In this document: piece after piece, positions 18,081 through 26,921 of the stretch
Position numbering within the stretch: the first letter of the stretch is position 1
Layout of the letters: every line of letters starts with the position of its first letter
NCBI RefSeq assembly: GCF_030813005.1
Contig: NZ_JAUSTU010000013.1
Coordinates: forward strand, 1-64,000
Source: Robertmurraya andreesenii
GTDB taxonomy: Bacteria > Bacillota > Bacilli > Bacillales > Cytobacillaceae
Length of the DNA: 64,000 nt
Direction: 5' to 3'
Program-made: the position numbers and the translations under genes
Notes under the pieces: generated by a model
The model's database searches: none
The model's input: the letters and a program-made list of their open reading frames with translations, nothing else
Told to the model about the DNA's origin: nothing

Positions 18081-18554
18081 ATGGAAAGTGAGAAGCTATT
18101 AGTTTGGGAACCTATCCATGAGGCGGATAATCAATTTAGCAGATTTAATAATGAGTTACTCTTTGTTGAAATGCACTATCAAAAAGATTTTACCCTTGTT
18201 TTTGAAGATGCGAATCACACTAAGAAATATATCTTTACATATAAACAACCAGAATCTAGGCCTAACGCAGTTATTACTTTCCGGTTGTTTGATGAGACAG
18301 CAAGACCTGATATTGAAAACCTTATTTCCAGAGTAGGAAAACAAAGAGAAGAAGATGGTTTGGATAAACTTACCTACGAACCTACTTTTTACAAGGTTTT
18401 AAATTCCAGCTTTTTGTCTTGGTATGATAATATTTTTCCCGCTAGAGTTCAACTACAGCCCATGGCTGAACATCATTTATATATCTCTTCAGACTACATT
18501 ATTGATGTACTAAGTGAGCACGATCCTTTTGTTAAAGTTGATGTTCAAACATGA
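18081..18554 (+). CDS. Hypothetical protein, possible immunity partner
   Basis: A 157-residue soluble, acidic protein without signal peptide or membrane helix. I do not recognise its family; features are an aromatic-rich N-terminal half (FTLVFEDANHTKKYIFTYKQ) and a C-terminal YISSDYIIDVLSEHDP segment, which resembles small proteins of the DUF-type immunity class. ATG 18081 is six bases after AGGAGG. It is tightly coupled to the secreted toxin-like gene, so a cytoplasmic immunity role is the simplest inference. Just downstream lies an insertion sequence relic. Confidence 0.5.
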   Translation: MESEKLLVWEPIHEADNQFSRFNNELLFVEMHYQKDFTLVFEDANHTKKYIFTYKQPESRPNAVITFRLFDETARPDIENLISRVGKQREEDGLDKLTYEPTFYKVLNSSFLSWYDNIFPARVQLQPMAEHHLYISSDYIIDVLSEHDPFVKVDVQT

Positions 18555-18590
18555 GATATTCTCAGTAAAAGTCCCTCCCCCTATTCGAGG

Positions 18591-18770
18591 CGTATTGTCA
18601 AAACTGTTATAAGAAATAGGTTATGAAAGACCTTGATAGAGGGCTTTATAAGCAAAGAAATTGCCACTCCCTGGATTCTAAGGATTATTGAGATTACGAC
18701 ACATTTCAACAACCTAGAATAGGAAGTGGCAATTTGTCACTTCAAATAATTAGCTATTTATTACAGAAAA
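18591..18770 (+). mobile_element. Left-end relic of an IS related to the one at 58.0 kb
   Basis: The 180 bp match the left end of the insertion sequence at 58031 base for base at roughly four of five positions, beginning with the same CGTATTGTCAAAACT terminal sequence. It includes the leader hairpin (TTGCCACT...AGTGGCAA) and the first codons of the transposase (TTG start at 18734, MSLQIISYLL against MYPQIITYLL). The rest of the element and the right end are missing. It is therefore an older, truncated copy. Confidence 0.8.
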
Positions 18771-18811
18771 AACCTTATTTGTTAGATACATTGTTTTATT
18801 TGAAAATAAAT

Positions 18812-18842
18812 AAAACGGCTCGCTTGCGATCGCGAACCGTTT
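18812..18842 (-). terminator. Intrinsic terminator of ezrA
   Basis: AAACGGTTCGC pairing with GCGAGCCGTTT around GATCGCAA, followed on the minus strand by TATTTATTTTC. Confidence 0.85.
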
Positions 18843-18876
18843 CTTATTCCGTTCCCTATTCAATGATGAATCCCTG

Positions 18877-20571
18877 TCACAAGACCTGTTCGTCTAAGAG
18901 GGCCTCAATTCTTTTTAATGCCCCTGGCTCTACTTCCTCGATAGAAGCCGCCGCTTGCTCCAAAGCTGACTGATAATCAAAGCCACGGAAGGATGATTCT
19001 GCTTCCTTCAAGCCTTTATCAACAGAAGGAAATCGGCTTCGGTAACGATTTCCGTATTGAATGACCTTTTCAACTAGCTTTGCCGTTTCAACTAGCTCAT
19101 TCGTTGTTTCATGTGTTTTCTCCACATTTAACACAGCCACTTCAAGAACCCTTTGGACTGAAGGAATATCCAGTGGTTTTTCCTCGAGCTTCTCCTTTAC
19201 ATCCTGAATGCTTTCTTTTGAATCCTCCATCAAAGTGATAAGGTCCTCAGGGATGCCAGGAATATTGTTCTTTGAAACGAGCTTAATCGATTCAGCCATT
19301 TTTCTTGTAAGCTCCTGTATTTTCTCACGGGCAGCGAGCTCATCTTTTCTTAACATTTTTAGATCCTCTGAGAAGGCTAACAGCTCCGTATTCATCGCTT
19401 CAAGCTCTGTCTTAATCTCCATTAATTCTTCTTTTAAAAGAGAAAAAGCTGTTTCATCCTCTTGAATTTTAAGCTCCAATAGCTCGTATCGTTTGAGAAG
19501 TTGGTTCAACTGCTTTTCTAGCTGCAATTGTTCGTCTAATTTGCTTTCTGAAAGATGGTAGCTTTGTTTAACTGCATCCATCTCAACTTTGAGATCGCCA
19601 TTTGCAGTCTGTGCCGTATGTAGCATTTCCTTCGTTCTCTCTTCATGCTCATCAATAAATTGTTTGGCAAGGACCTCTGCTTCTAGCATATCATAAAGAA
19701 GCTCAATGCCTTCCTTTATCTCTTCAATTCCCGTTTCGACTGCTTCCGTGTCAGACTGCTCTAACAACTGCTTACAATTCTGAAGCAGATTTTCAATTCT
19801 TTCCACTTCTTTGTCCAACTGGACATGCTCAAGTATGTATCCCTGCTGGGTCATTTCTCGAAAGCCGTCTTTTAACTCAGCGAGCTGGGAAGGGATATGT
19901 GATTGAATTTCTATAAGTAGATTAGGAACCAATTCCATTTTTATCTGAATGACGTCAAGCTTTTCTCTTATCGACAAAACGGTTTCTTTTGCGTACAGAT
20001 AATCTCCATTACTCATGAATTCATCGAATTGCTGAAACGTCCTCATAATATCATCAAGCTCTGCTTCCAAGCTGGTCACAGCAGACCCGTAGTTATGTCG
20101 ATGAGCTAGGAGGTTTTTCTTAATCACTCGGTAGCTTTCTTTTAATTCCTCAATTTCAACCTTACTAGTTTCTTCACTACCTACCAAATCTTTTATTTCA
20201 TTGATTAAAGCTTGAATCGTTTCATCTGTCTCTTTTAGATGCTTTTCTATGGCTACTTGTATTTGTTTCGCCTTTTTGAATCGGTATTTATCAATACACT
20301 CTTCCGCATCAAAAAGAAACTCCTCCACATCAGGAAGCCCTGTGGTGACAATCTCGTCCCAGTCTTTTCTCCATTTTTCGAAAAGCTCTTCCGTTTGTCC
20401 TGTCATATTGAGCTTTTTGACCTTCGCCAGTTCTTCCAAAACAGGACGATTCATAACTTCTATTTTCCAGGCTTCAAGCCGATCAATATCCTTATAATAC
20501 TTCTTTTTGAAAAAATAACCAGTTATATATAAAATTAAAATTAAAATAAGGGCAGCGATTATAAACTCCAT
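18877..20571 (-). CDS. ezrA: Septation ring formation regulator EzrA
   Basis: A membrane-anchored negative regulator and organiser of FtsZ rings. One N-terminal transmembrane helix (residues about 2-21) is followed by a cytoplasmic, almost fully helical, spectrin-like coiled-coil domain of about 540 residues. It includes the KKYYKDIDRLEAWKIEVMNRP start typical of EzrA and the C-terminal QYGNRYRSRFPSVDKGL region. The 564-residue length is standard. ATG 20571 is behind ACAGGAGGC. In B. subtilis, ezrA sits beside hisJ as here; the braB transporter gene found there between nifZ and ezrA is absent. Confidence 0.96.
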   Translation of the reverse strand: MEFIIAALILILILYITGYFFKKKYYKDIDRLEAWKIEVMNRPVLEELAKVKKLNMTGQTEELFEKWRKDWDEIVTTGLPDVEEFLFDAEECIDKYRFKKAKQIQVAIEKHLKETDETIQALINEIKDLVGSEETSKVEIEELKESYRVIKKNLLAHRHNYGSAVTSLEAELDDIMRTFQQFDEFMSNGDYLYAKETVLSIREKLDVIQIKMELVPNLLIEIQSHIPSQLAELKDGFREMTQQGYILEHVQLDKEVERIENLLQNCKQLLEQSDTEAVETGIEEIKEGIELLYDMLEAEVLAKQFIDEHEERTKEMLHTAQTANGDLKVEMDAVKQSYHLSESKLDEQLQLEKQLNQLLKRYELLELKIQEDETAFSLLKEELMEIKTELEAMNTELLAFSEDLKMLRKDELAAREKIQELTRKMAESIKLVSKNNIPGIPEDLITLMEDSKESIQDVKEKLEEKPLDIPSVQRVLEVAVLNVEKTHETTNELVETAKLVEKVIQYGNRYRSRFPSVDKGLKEAESSFRGFDYQSALEQAAASIEEVEPGALKRIEALLDEQVL

Positions 20572-20782
20572 TTTAAAGCCTCCTGTCAAGCTCCGTTTGC
20601 TAGGCCACCAACGTTTTCAAGTGTTCATTTCAATGTTACTATGATAACATGTAAACGACAATTTTTGACTATTAATTTCAAATTTTTTGTAGGAAATGGG
20701 CGTTTTCGAAAGATTGTTCGTCCATTATCTCGAAAAATGGGGTCTTAGTTCATATTTTTAGATGATTTAGGAGGTCATTAAG

Positions 20783-21577
20783 ATGCTGAAGGACGGCCAT
20801 ATTCATACTCCATTTTGTCCTCATGGGACAAAAGACGGGTTTGAGGAATACATAGAAAGAGCGATTGAGCTAGGCTTCAGAGAAATCTCCTTTACTGAGC
20901 ATGCCCCCCTTCCCAAGGGATTTGAGGACACCACTCCGAAAAAGGACTCCGGGATGAAATTAGAGCAGCTAGAGGAGTATTTCGCTAAGATTGATCAACT
21001 GAAAGATAGATTTAGTGATCGATTGGTCATTAATTGTGGATTTGAGGTTGATTATATAGAAGGGTTTGAGGAAGAGATCACATCCTTCCTTAATCAATAT
21101 GGAAGCAGATTAGATGACGCCATTCTCTCGGTACATTTTTTAAAGCATGGGCATTCCTATGATTGTCTTGATTACAGCCCTGAAGCCTTCGAGCAAATGG
21201 TTAAAAAGTACGGAACCGTTGAAGACATATATCAGAATTATTATCGGACCTTACTTAAATCGATCCAGACTGATTTAGGTCCTTATAAACCAAAGCGAAT
21301 TGGCCATATAACTTTAGTAAGGAAGTTTCAAAAAAGGTTTCCTGTCCAATCCGATTTTCGAAATGTAATTATGACCGTGCTACAGGCGATTAAAAACCAA
21401 GGGTATGAGATGGACTATAATGGGGCCGGAACCGCAAAGCCCTTATGCAGAGAAACCTATCCGCCAAAATGGGTTGCGGAAGAAGCGAGTAATCTACAAA
21501 TCCCTCTTGTCTATGGGTCTGATGCCCACCAAGTAAAGGAACTAAAGCAGGGTCATGACGCGCTGCTAATCAAATAA
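20783..21577 (+). CDS. hisJ: Histidinol-phosphatase HisJ (PHP family)
   Basis: A PHP-superfamily metal-dependent phosphatase converting L-histidinol phosphate to histidinol in histidine biosynthesis. Metal ligands appear as DGHIHTPFCPHG (residues about 4-15), EISFTEHAPLP, NCGFEVDYIEG, AILSVHFLKHG, RIGHI and LVYGSDAHQV. The 264 residues are typical. ATG 20783 follows TAGGAGGTCATTAAG. It is monocistronic and convergent with refZ. Confidence 0.95.
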   Translation: MLKDGHIHTPFCPHGTKDGFEEYIERAIELGFREISFTEHAPLPKGFEDTTPKKDSGMKLEQLEEYFAKIDQLKDRFSDRLVINCGFEVDYIEGFEEEITSFLNQYGSRLDDAILSVHFLKHGHSYDCLDYSPEAFEQMVKKYGTVEDIYQNYYRTLLKSIQTDLGPYKPKRIGHITLVRKFQKRFPVQSDFRNVIMTVLQAIKNQGYEMDYNGAGTAKPLCRETYPPKWVAEEASNLQIPLVYGSDAHQVKELKQGHDALLIK

Positions 21578-21608
21578 ACCAAACGGGAAATTGGCCGTTT
21601 GGTTTATT
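21572..21608. terminator. Bidirectional terminator between hisJ and refZ
   Basis: A perfect 15-bp stem AAATAAACCAAACGG/CCGTTTGGTTTATTT with a 7-base loop. It overlaps the hisJ stop and abuts the refZ stop. Confidence 0.9.
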
Positions 21609-22240
21609 TACGTAATAACCATTGGGAGCAACTCGCTCCTCTTGTTACAAAGTACCCCCTCCATCCAGAAGCATAACTCCTTGTAATATCTCTTTACGAA
21701 ATAGGATTCATTCGGAAAAACCTGCAATACTTCAGTTAGATAAAAGGGATTTAAGAATGGCATTGTCAGCAAACTCTTATATTGGATAATCAAATAATTG
21801 ACGGAAAATGAGTGGAATTCTTTCGTGAGGATTCCCTCCTCCATCACCTTTTTAAAATAATATCTTTCTTTCACCAAATACGTAGACATAATCTCCCTAA
21901 CCATTTGGGAGTCTAACGATATTTCCCTTAAGACTAGCCTTGTTAATTGAATATTTCGAGACTGGAATTGTAGGATATTTTCCGTTATTTGCTTTAAGCG
22001 ATGAAGGGCACTTTCTTTGGATTCATTATACCCTATTTCAATTTGCTTCAGGTATTCCTCAAAATAAGTTGTAAAACAAGTTTCAAGAAGGCCGTGCTTG
22101 CTTCCAAAGTAATAAGAGATATTAGAAACATTCGTATTCGCTTTCTTGGCGACATCTCTTATCGATGTCCCCGCAAAGCCATTTGTATTGAATAGTGAAA
22201 TGGCTGCATCCATGATCGCTTCTTTCGTATTTTTAACCAT
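21608..22240 (-). CDS. refZ: TetR-type regulator RefZ
   Basis: A TetR-family DNA-binding protein; in B. subtilis RefZ (YttP) tunes FtsZ ring placement and chromosome capture during sporulation. The N-terminal HTH reads AISLFNTNGFAGTSIRDVAKKANTNVSNISYYFGSKHGLLE (shown here split: ISLFNTNGFAGTSIRDVAKK then ANTNVSNISYYFGSKHGLLE), residues about 12-52. The C-terminal part is the helical dimer domain. I choose ATG 22240 (MVKNTKEA), six to seven bases after AGAAGGTG, over ATG 22258. Its position beside hisJ-ezrA and ytsP is the same as in B. subtilis. Confidence 0.9.
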   Translation of the reverse strand: MVKNTKEAIMDAAISLFNTNGFAGTSIRDVAKKANTNVSNISYYFGSKHGLLETCFTTYFEEYLKQIEIGYNESKESALHRLKQITENILQFQSRNIQLTRLVLREISLDSQMVREIMSTYLVKERYYFKKVMEEGILTKEFHSFSVNYLIIQYKSLLTMPFLNPFYLTEVLQVFPNESYFVKRYYKELCFWMEGVLCNKRSELLPMVIT

Positions 22241-22425
22241 CACTGCACCTTCTTTCATTTACTTATTTACTCCCTCATCCCTAATAACCGATAATTCCCT
22301 TCCTTAATATTAAAATTCTTGGCTTCTTCATCTTTTCCTCTATAAAAAACTTGACAAAGTATCCTATTTTTCAACGATTTTTGATACAATAAAATGATAA
22401 TCTTAGAAAAGTAAGGTGATTTAGG

Positions 22426-22905
22426 GTGTTTAAAGTCGAAAACTATGACGGAAATCGTCAGGCTCAATATAATCTTCTCCGCAAGCAGCTCGTTTCTCTT
22501 CTAGAAGGAGAAAGAAACCAAATCGCTAATCTAAGTAATGCCTCTGCTCTGTTAAATCAATTCTTTGATCGAGTGAATTGGGTGGGTTTTTATTTGACAG
22601 AAGGAGATGAACTCGTGCTCGGTCCATTTCAAGGCTTGCCAGCCTGTGTAAGAATTCCTTTTGGCAGAGGCGTGTGCGGGACAAGTGCGAAAGAGAGAAA
22701 GTCTGTTCTTGTTGCAGATGTCCACCAATTCCCTGGACACATCGCTTGTGATGCTGCTTCCCAATCAGAAATCGTCGTGCCGATTATAAAGGATGGCCAA
22801 GTTTTAGGTGTCTTGGATATCGATTCACCTGAAAAGAACCGCTTTGATGAGATTGACCAAGAGAATCTTGAGGAATTCGTACGGATACTAGTGAAGTTTT
22901 TATAA
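22426..22905 (+). CDS. ytsP: Free methionine-(R)-sulfoxide reductase, GAF domain (YtsP)
   Basis: A single GAF-domain enzyme (159 residues) reducing free methionine-R-sulfoxide with thioredoxin. Three conserved cysteines, Cys74 (LPACVRIPFG), Cys84 (RGVCGTSAKE) and Cys108 (GHIACDAASQSEIVVPI), have the 10/24 spacing of the E. coli enzyme's Cys84/94/118. LGVLDIDSPEKNRFDEID closes the domain. The start is GTG at 22426, with an AGGTGAT site eleven bases upstream. The gene is divergent from refZ and ends before a strong terminator. Confidence 0.93.
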   Translation: MFKVENYDGNRQAQYNLLRKQLVSLLEGERNQIANLSNASALLNQFFDRVNWVGFYLTEGDELVLGPFQGLPACVRIPFGRGVCGTSAKERKSVLVADVHQFPGHIACDAASQSEIVVPIIKDGQVLGVLDIDSPEKNRFDEIDQENLEEFVRILVKFL

Positions 22906-22910
22906 CTCTA

Positions 22911-22938
22911 AAAGGGGGAGCACGGTGCTCCCCCTTTT
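22911..22938. terminator. Bidirectional terminator between ytsP and the PLP lyase
   Basis: A perfect stem AAAGGGGGAGCAC/GTGCTCCCCCTTT, convergent between both genes. Confidence 0.9.
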
Positions 22939-22950
22939 GCTGGTTCTTGA

Positions 22951-24138
22951 TCAAATTCCATTCAAGGCTGATGCCAAGTCATCCCTGATGTCCTCCCATG
23001 CTTCAAGACCAACCGAGAGCCTTAATAAATGATCCTCAATCCCCATTTTCTTTCTTTCATTTTCTGGAACGACGGCATGGGTCATGGTTGCTGGGTGCTG
23101 GATTAGTGTTTCAGCGTCTCCAAGACTCACCGCAATTTTAATCAATTCCAAGCGATTCATAAATCGTTGGGCATCTTCCTTACTTCCTTTAATCGTAAAA
23201 GATATCAGTCCACCAGGTTGAGTCATTTGTTTTTCCATAATCGGATAGTCTTCATGATTCGGGTCACCGGGATAATAAATTTTTTCTATCTTTGGATGCT
23301 CAGATAAAAACTCGGCTAGTTTCGAAGCATTGGAACAATGACGATCAAGCCTTACTGCAAGAGTCTTTAATCCCCGTAATAATAGCCATGCATCGAAAGG
23401 AGAAATAATACCGCCTATATCCTTTTGCGTCGTCATTCGCACTTCATCTATAAATGCTCGCTTTCCTACGATAATGCCCGCAATGACATCTCCATGCCCG
23501 CCTATATATTTCGTTGCACTATGAATGACAATATCTGCTCCAATGGGGATGGGCTTCTGTAGATACGGGGAGCAAAACGTATTATCGACGACCACCTGTA
23601 TCCCCTTTTCCTTTGCGACACTGCAAACTAACTCCAAATCGACCAATTTCATCGTGGGATTAATCGGTGTTTCTACATAAATACAAACGGTTTCAGGTCG
23701 AATCGCTTTTTCAATCTCATCCCTTGTAGACATAGGAGAAAAATCATGTGTAATCCCATATTTTTCTTTCATCATTTGTAATAAGCCAAATGTGCAACCA
23801 TATATCCCTTGTGAGCATACGATATGATCACCCGTTTTTGTTAAGGATACCAAGACGGCAGATACCGCAGCCATGCCAGAACCAAATGCCAATGCAGCTT
23901 CCCCATCCTCCAATGCAGCCATCCTTTCCTCTAGCACCTTCACAGTGGGATTTCCGAGGCGGGAATAAATAAATCCTTCCTCCTCCCCGGAAAATCTCTT
24001 TTCTCCACGTTCTGCAGTTGCAAAGGTAAAGGTCGAAGTTTGGAAAATAGGTGGATTTAAGCTGTCTTGAAATTGATTAGAATCATAGCCTTTGTGAATA
24101 ACTTCTGTTTCGAATTGGTAGCTTTTATTTTTCCCCAT
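22951..24138 (-). CDS. Trans-sulfuration PLP enzyme, probable methionine gamma-lyase
   Basis: A 395-residue fold-type I PLP enzyme of the Cys/Met metabolism family. The PLP lysine is Lys210 in IHSATKYIGGHGDV; YSRLGNPT (59-66) and SGMAAVSAVL bind cofactor phosphate. Cys115 in SQGIYGCTFGLL matches the active-site cysteine that distinguishes methionine gamma-lyases (methionine to methanethiol, ammonia and 2-oxobutyrate) from cystathionine lyases and synthases. The assignment to gamma-lyase is therefore likely but not certain. ATG 24138 follows ACAGGAGG. It is monocistronic; this gene is an insertion relative to the B. subtilis order ytsP-ytrP. Confidence 0.85.
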   Translation of the reverse strand: MGKNKSYQFETEVIHKGYDSNQFQDSLNPPIFQTSTFTFATAERGEKRFSGEEEGFIYSRLGNPTVKVLEERMAALEDGEAALAFGSGMAAVSAVLVSLTKTGDHIVCSQGIYGCTFGLLQMMKEKYGITHDFSPMSTRDEIEKAIRPETVCIYVETPINPTMKLVDLELVCSVAKEKGIQVVVDNTFCSPYLQKPIPIGADIVIHSATKYIGGHGDVIAGIIVGKRAFIDEVRMTTQKDIGGIISPFDAWLLLRGLKTLAVRLDRHCSNASKLAEFLSEHPKIEKIYYPGDPNHEDYPIMEKQMTQPGGLISFTIKGSKEDAQRFMNRLELIKIAVSLGDAETLIQHPATMTHAVVPENERKKMGIEDHLLRLSVGLEAWEDIRDDLASALNGI

Positions 24139-24246
24139 GATAACCTCCTGTGTGAAATCGCTTACATCCATTTTCATATTTAGCATATGATAAATACTTA
24201 CAAATGGAAAGGAAAAAATAAATAAGCACCCTGCCGAAGCGAGTGC

Positions 24247-26124
24247 TTATTCATTAATATCTATATTCTCTTGAACGACGACTTTATTTTTTCCTGTTTC
24301 TTTTGCAATATAGAGAGCATTATCAGCTCGTTTGAACAGTTTGGTGAAGGTATCGTTTGAATATTCCTTGCGCCAAAAAGAAACACCACAGGAAATCGTT
24401 ACACTTGGATTGGTTTGCTCTCTAACTTTTTTCACTAATCTTTCTGCAATAATCAAAGCTACATCGGATTGGATTTTTGGCAAATAAATGGCCAGTTCCT
24501 CTCCTCCCCAGCGGGCGGCCACATCCGTATCGCGAATGTTATCCATCAGAATGGAAGCTACCTGAACCAGAACTTCATCTCCAACCTGGTGTCCATACGT
24601 ATCATTGATTTTCTTGAAATCATCAATATCAATTAAAATATAGGCGCCATAGGCGTCCTCTTTCATCGATTGATGGATTTTTTCATTTAAATAATTACGG
24701 GAATGTAATTTCGTTAGCTGATCCGTGATCACCAATCTCTCCAATTCTTCCCTTAGCATCGAGTTCGTAAAGGCTAATGTCGAGTGATGAATAAGAGCCT
24801 GCAAGAGCTTGAACGTCTCAAAGGTAAACCGATATGGATTATGATGCAACACGACCACAAAGCCAATAATTAGACCTGTTTGAACCATTGGCACAGCCAT
24901 CAAGGAACGGAACCTTATTGGTTCACAATCAATCGTTAAGTCTCCGATAAAGATCGAATCCCGTTCTCGCTTTATTCTCTCTACAATAAAATGAAGATAA
25001 TGCTCAGATTCATCGGCAAAAAAGAATTCCGTACTTCCTTTTATCACCTTTAATTGTTCAAAGTCTTCAGATACGAGAACAAACCCGATTTCCTCTGCAC
25101 CAAAGGACTCCTTAATTTGTCCAGCCATAAAATTGATCGATTCAGTCAGCCTTAGATTGGAGTTTAAACGATGAGAGGTTTCATTAATCAATTGCAGATC
25201 TGTAATCAATCTTCTCGATTGTTGGTATAATTGAGCATTTTCCAAAGCGGAGCCAGCTGTATTGGCCAGAAGAGTGATAAACTCTACTTCATTTTTTGGA
25301 AAGGTCATCGTATTAGGAGCAATGACCTGAAGTACTCCATAGACCCCTTGCTTGCCCTTAAGCGGTGCATATAGAATTGAACGCTTCTCTAAAAGGGAAT
25401 CCTCAAGCTGAATCGTTCCTGTTACGTACGCCTGCATCGCCGTAATGTTCTCGCTATCATACTCCAAGTCCTTGATAGGGAGGTCACCATGGCTATTATT
25501 ATCCTGAGAAAGCATCAAATAATAGGTAAAGGATGGATATACTTCCTTTAACGTGTAAATAATCTCTCCTAAAACCGCATCCATGTCCATGGAGGAGTGA
25601 AACTTTTCGGTGACTCGGAATAGCTGCTTGTACCTCTTTTCCTCAAAAACAACATTACATATCACCTGTGCTTTATGAAGAAAATTGGAGCACTCCTTCG
25701 CAACCTCCACAATTAAATCATCGGGACAAGGACAATCCGTTATCCCTTTAATGGCAAGATATCCATGGAATTGTTCTCCCCTTCTTAATTGTAAGACTAA
25801 ATCATAATTCTCTAACCCCGCTAAAGAAATGGGCTTGTGTAAAACACATACTTTTGAAAAAATACTTCTAATTTCTTCGCATAAAATAGGACTAATTTCA
25901 ATATCAAATTTCAATTTTTCGTTTGTGGAGGCCTCCACAAACCATTCATGCTTCCATTCATTGCAGTTAAATAATGTAACTTCATCAGCTCGAATAAAGC
26001 CCTTCACGATAAAAAGCATTTCCTGAAGAAACTGTTCATAGCTTAACAAGCCACTATCCGTATCTATTAAATCAAAAAAACGGCTTTTTAGATTTATGAT
26101 TAATTGTTTTTCTAGCACTTTCAT
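24247..26124 (-). CDS. ytrP: GAF-GGDEF diguanylate cyclase (YtrP-like)
   Basis: A cytoplasmic 625-residue sensor-cyclase. GAF-like domains occupy about 40-150, 165-300 and 325-455, ending in the helical linker to a C-terminal GGDEF domain (about 460-615). The metal-binding strand AYILIDIDDFKKINDTYGHQVGDEVL is visible in two parts (ILIDIDDFKKINDTYGH, QVGDEVL). The active-site loop reads RWGGEELAIYLP and an inhibitory I-site RDTD sits five residues before GGEEL. It should thus make c-di-GMP and be product-inhibited. The B. subtilis YtrP homologue is usually described as degenerate, so the intact site is notable. Several starts (26136, 26133, 26124) are possible. Confidence 0.88.
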   Translation of the reverse strand: MKVLEKQLIINLKSRFFDLIDTDSGLLSYEQFLQEMLFIVKGFIRADEVTLFNCNEWKHEWFVEASTNEKLKFDIEISPILCEEIRSIFSKVCVLHKPISLAGLENYDLVLQLRRGEQFHGYLAIKGITDCPCPDDLIVEVAKECSNFLHKAQVICNVVFEEKRYKQLFRVTEKFHSSMDMDAVLGEIIYTLKEVYPSFTYYLMLSQDNNSHGDLPIKDLEYDSENITAMQAYVTGTIQLEDSLLEKRSILYAPLKGKQGVYGVLQVIAPNTMTFPKNEVEFITLLANTAGSALENAQLYQQSRRLITDLQLINETSHRLNSNLRLTESINFMAGQIKESFGAEEIGFVLVSEDFEQLKVIKGSTEFFFADESEHYLHFIVERIKRERDSIFIGDLTIDCEPIRFRSLMAVPMVQTGLIIGFVVVLHHNPYRFTFETFKLLQALIHHSTLAFTNSMLREELERLVITDQLTKLHSRNYLNEKIHQSMKEDAYGAYILIDIDDFKKINDTYGHQVGDEVLVQVASILMDNIRDTDVAARWGGEELAIYLPKIQSDVALIIAERLVKKVREQTNPSVTISCGVSFWRKEYSNDTFTKLFKRADNALYIAKETGKNKVVVQENIDINE

Positions 26125-26213
26125 TCCTACCATCACCTACATCACGTCTTTACCAACGGATCAACAAATATTATTATAAAGTAATTATTTGGATATTCTT
26201 GTTAAACTTTTGT

Positions 26214-26801
26214 CTATTTCGTATCAATTGTCGAAATCTTCACTCCATGATTCGTCAAAATCAACCATAGTCTCTGATCGATAGATAAAGGTAAAACTTG
26301 TCGAACGATTTCATTGACTTCTACCTTCACCCTTTCCCCATCCCCTAGAACTATCCATTTTCCATCCTCAGTCTGTACCTCGGTATAGGGAATTGGCTTT
26401 GTTGAACTTTTATATTCAAGGCTTCTCTTCTTCGGCTGTAAATCTTGATCAAAATAATGCCATTTGCCTGATATTTTTACCCAGACCCCTTCGTCCCGAT
26501 CCTTTTCCAAATCGGTGACTGCCTGCTTAATTTCCACGGCATGAAGTGTCTTGAATCGATAATCATGATTCCTTTCAATCTCATATTGTGCTAGAATATG
26601 TTTTGGCTCCCGAAAATCGTACATGATCACAACCGGGTTATCCTTTTCCAAGCTTCCTTCTATCACGATCACTAAAGGTACAGGATCATCTCGTTTTGCT
26701 TGATCGATTCCATTATATTTATAAAAAAGGGCTCCTATCGTAATACTAACAAACACCGCGACTAAGAAATATCGCAGCCTCTTTTCTCTTTTGGTTTCCA
26801 T
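26214..26801 (-). CDS. Membrane-anchored hypothetical protein
   Basis: A 195-residue protein of unknown function. A basic N-terminus (METKREKRLRY) precedes one hydrophobic helix (about 12-29), then an extracytoplasmic domain of about 160 residues with alternating strands (DDPVPLVIVIEGSL, NPVVIMYDFREPKHILAQYE, GVWVKISGKWHYF). No lipobox or catalytic motif is apparent. ATG 26801 has GAGTGG seven bases upstream; ATG 26822 is an alternative. It lies upstream of ytrP on the same strand with an 89-bp gap, so co-transcription with the cyclase is possible, which would make it a candidate accessory protein for that signalling enzyme. Confidence 0.65.
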   Translation of the reverse strand: METKREKRLRYFLVAVFVSITIGALFYKYNGIDQAKRDDPVPLVIVIEGSLEKDNPVVIMYDFREPKHILAQYEIERNHDYRFKTLHAVEIKQAVTDLEKDRDEGVWVKISGKWHYFDQDLQPKKRSLEYKSSTKPIPYTEVQTEDGKWIVLGDGERVKVEVNEIVRQVLPLSIDQRLWLILTNHGVKISTIDTK

Positions 26802-26885
26802 ACATAACCACTCATTTTTCATACTTCATTTTTTAATTATATCATATGTTCCAAATAGACTTCACTAATATTTTTGAATCCACCC

Positions 26886-26915
26886 TTGACTTTTAACAAG
26901 AATTGTAGTTATAAT
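26886..26915 (+). promoter_or_regulatory. Sigma-A type promoter of rpsD
   Basis: TTGACT at 26886-26891 and TATAAT at 26910-26915 with an 18-bp spacer. Transcription would start near 26922, about 190 bases before the rpsD start codon. Confidence 0.75.
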
Positions 26916-26921
26916 ATTCTT

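Noticed and set aside
18734..18973. 79-codon frame on the + strand before ezrA
   Set aside because: Only the first codons match a transposase; the rest is antisense to the ezrA terminator and 3' end, so it is a relic and not a gene.
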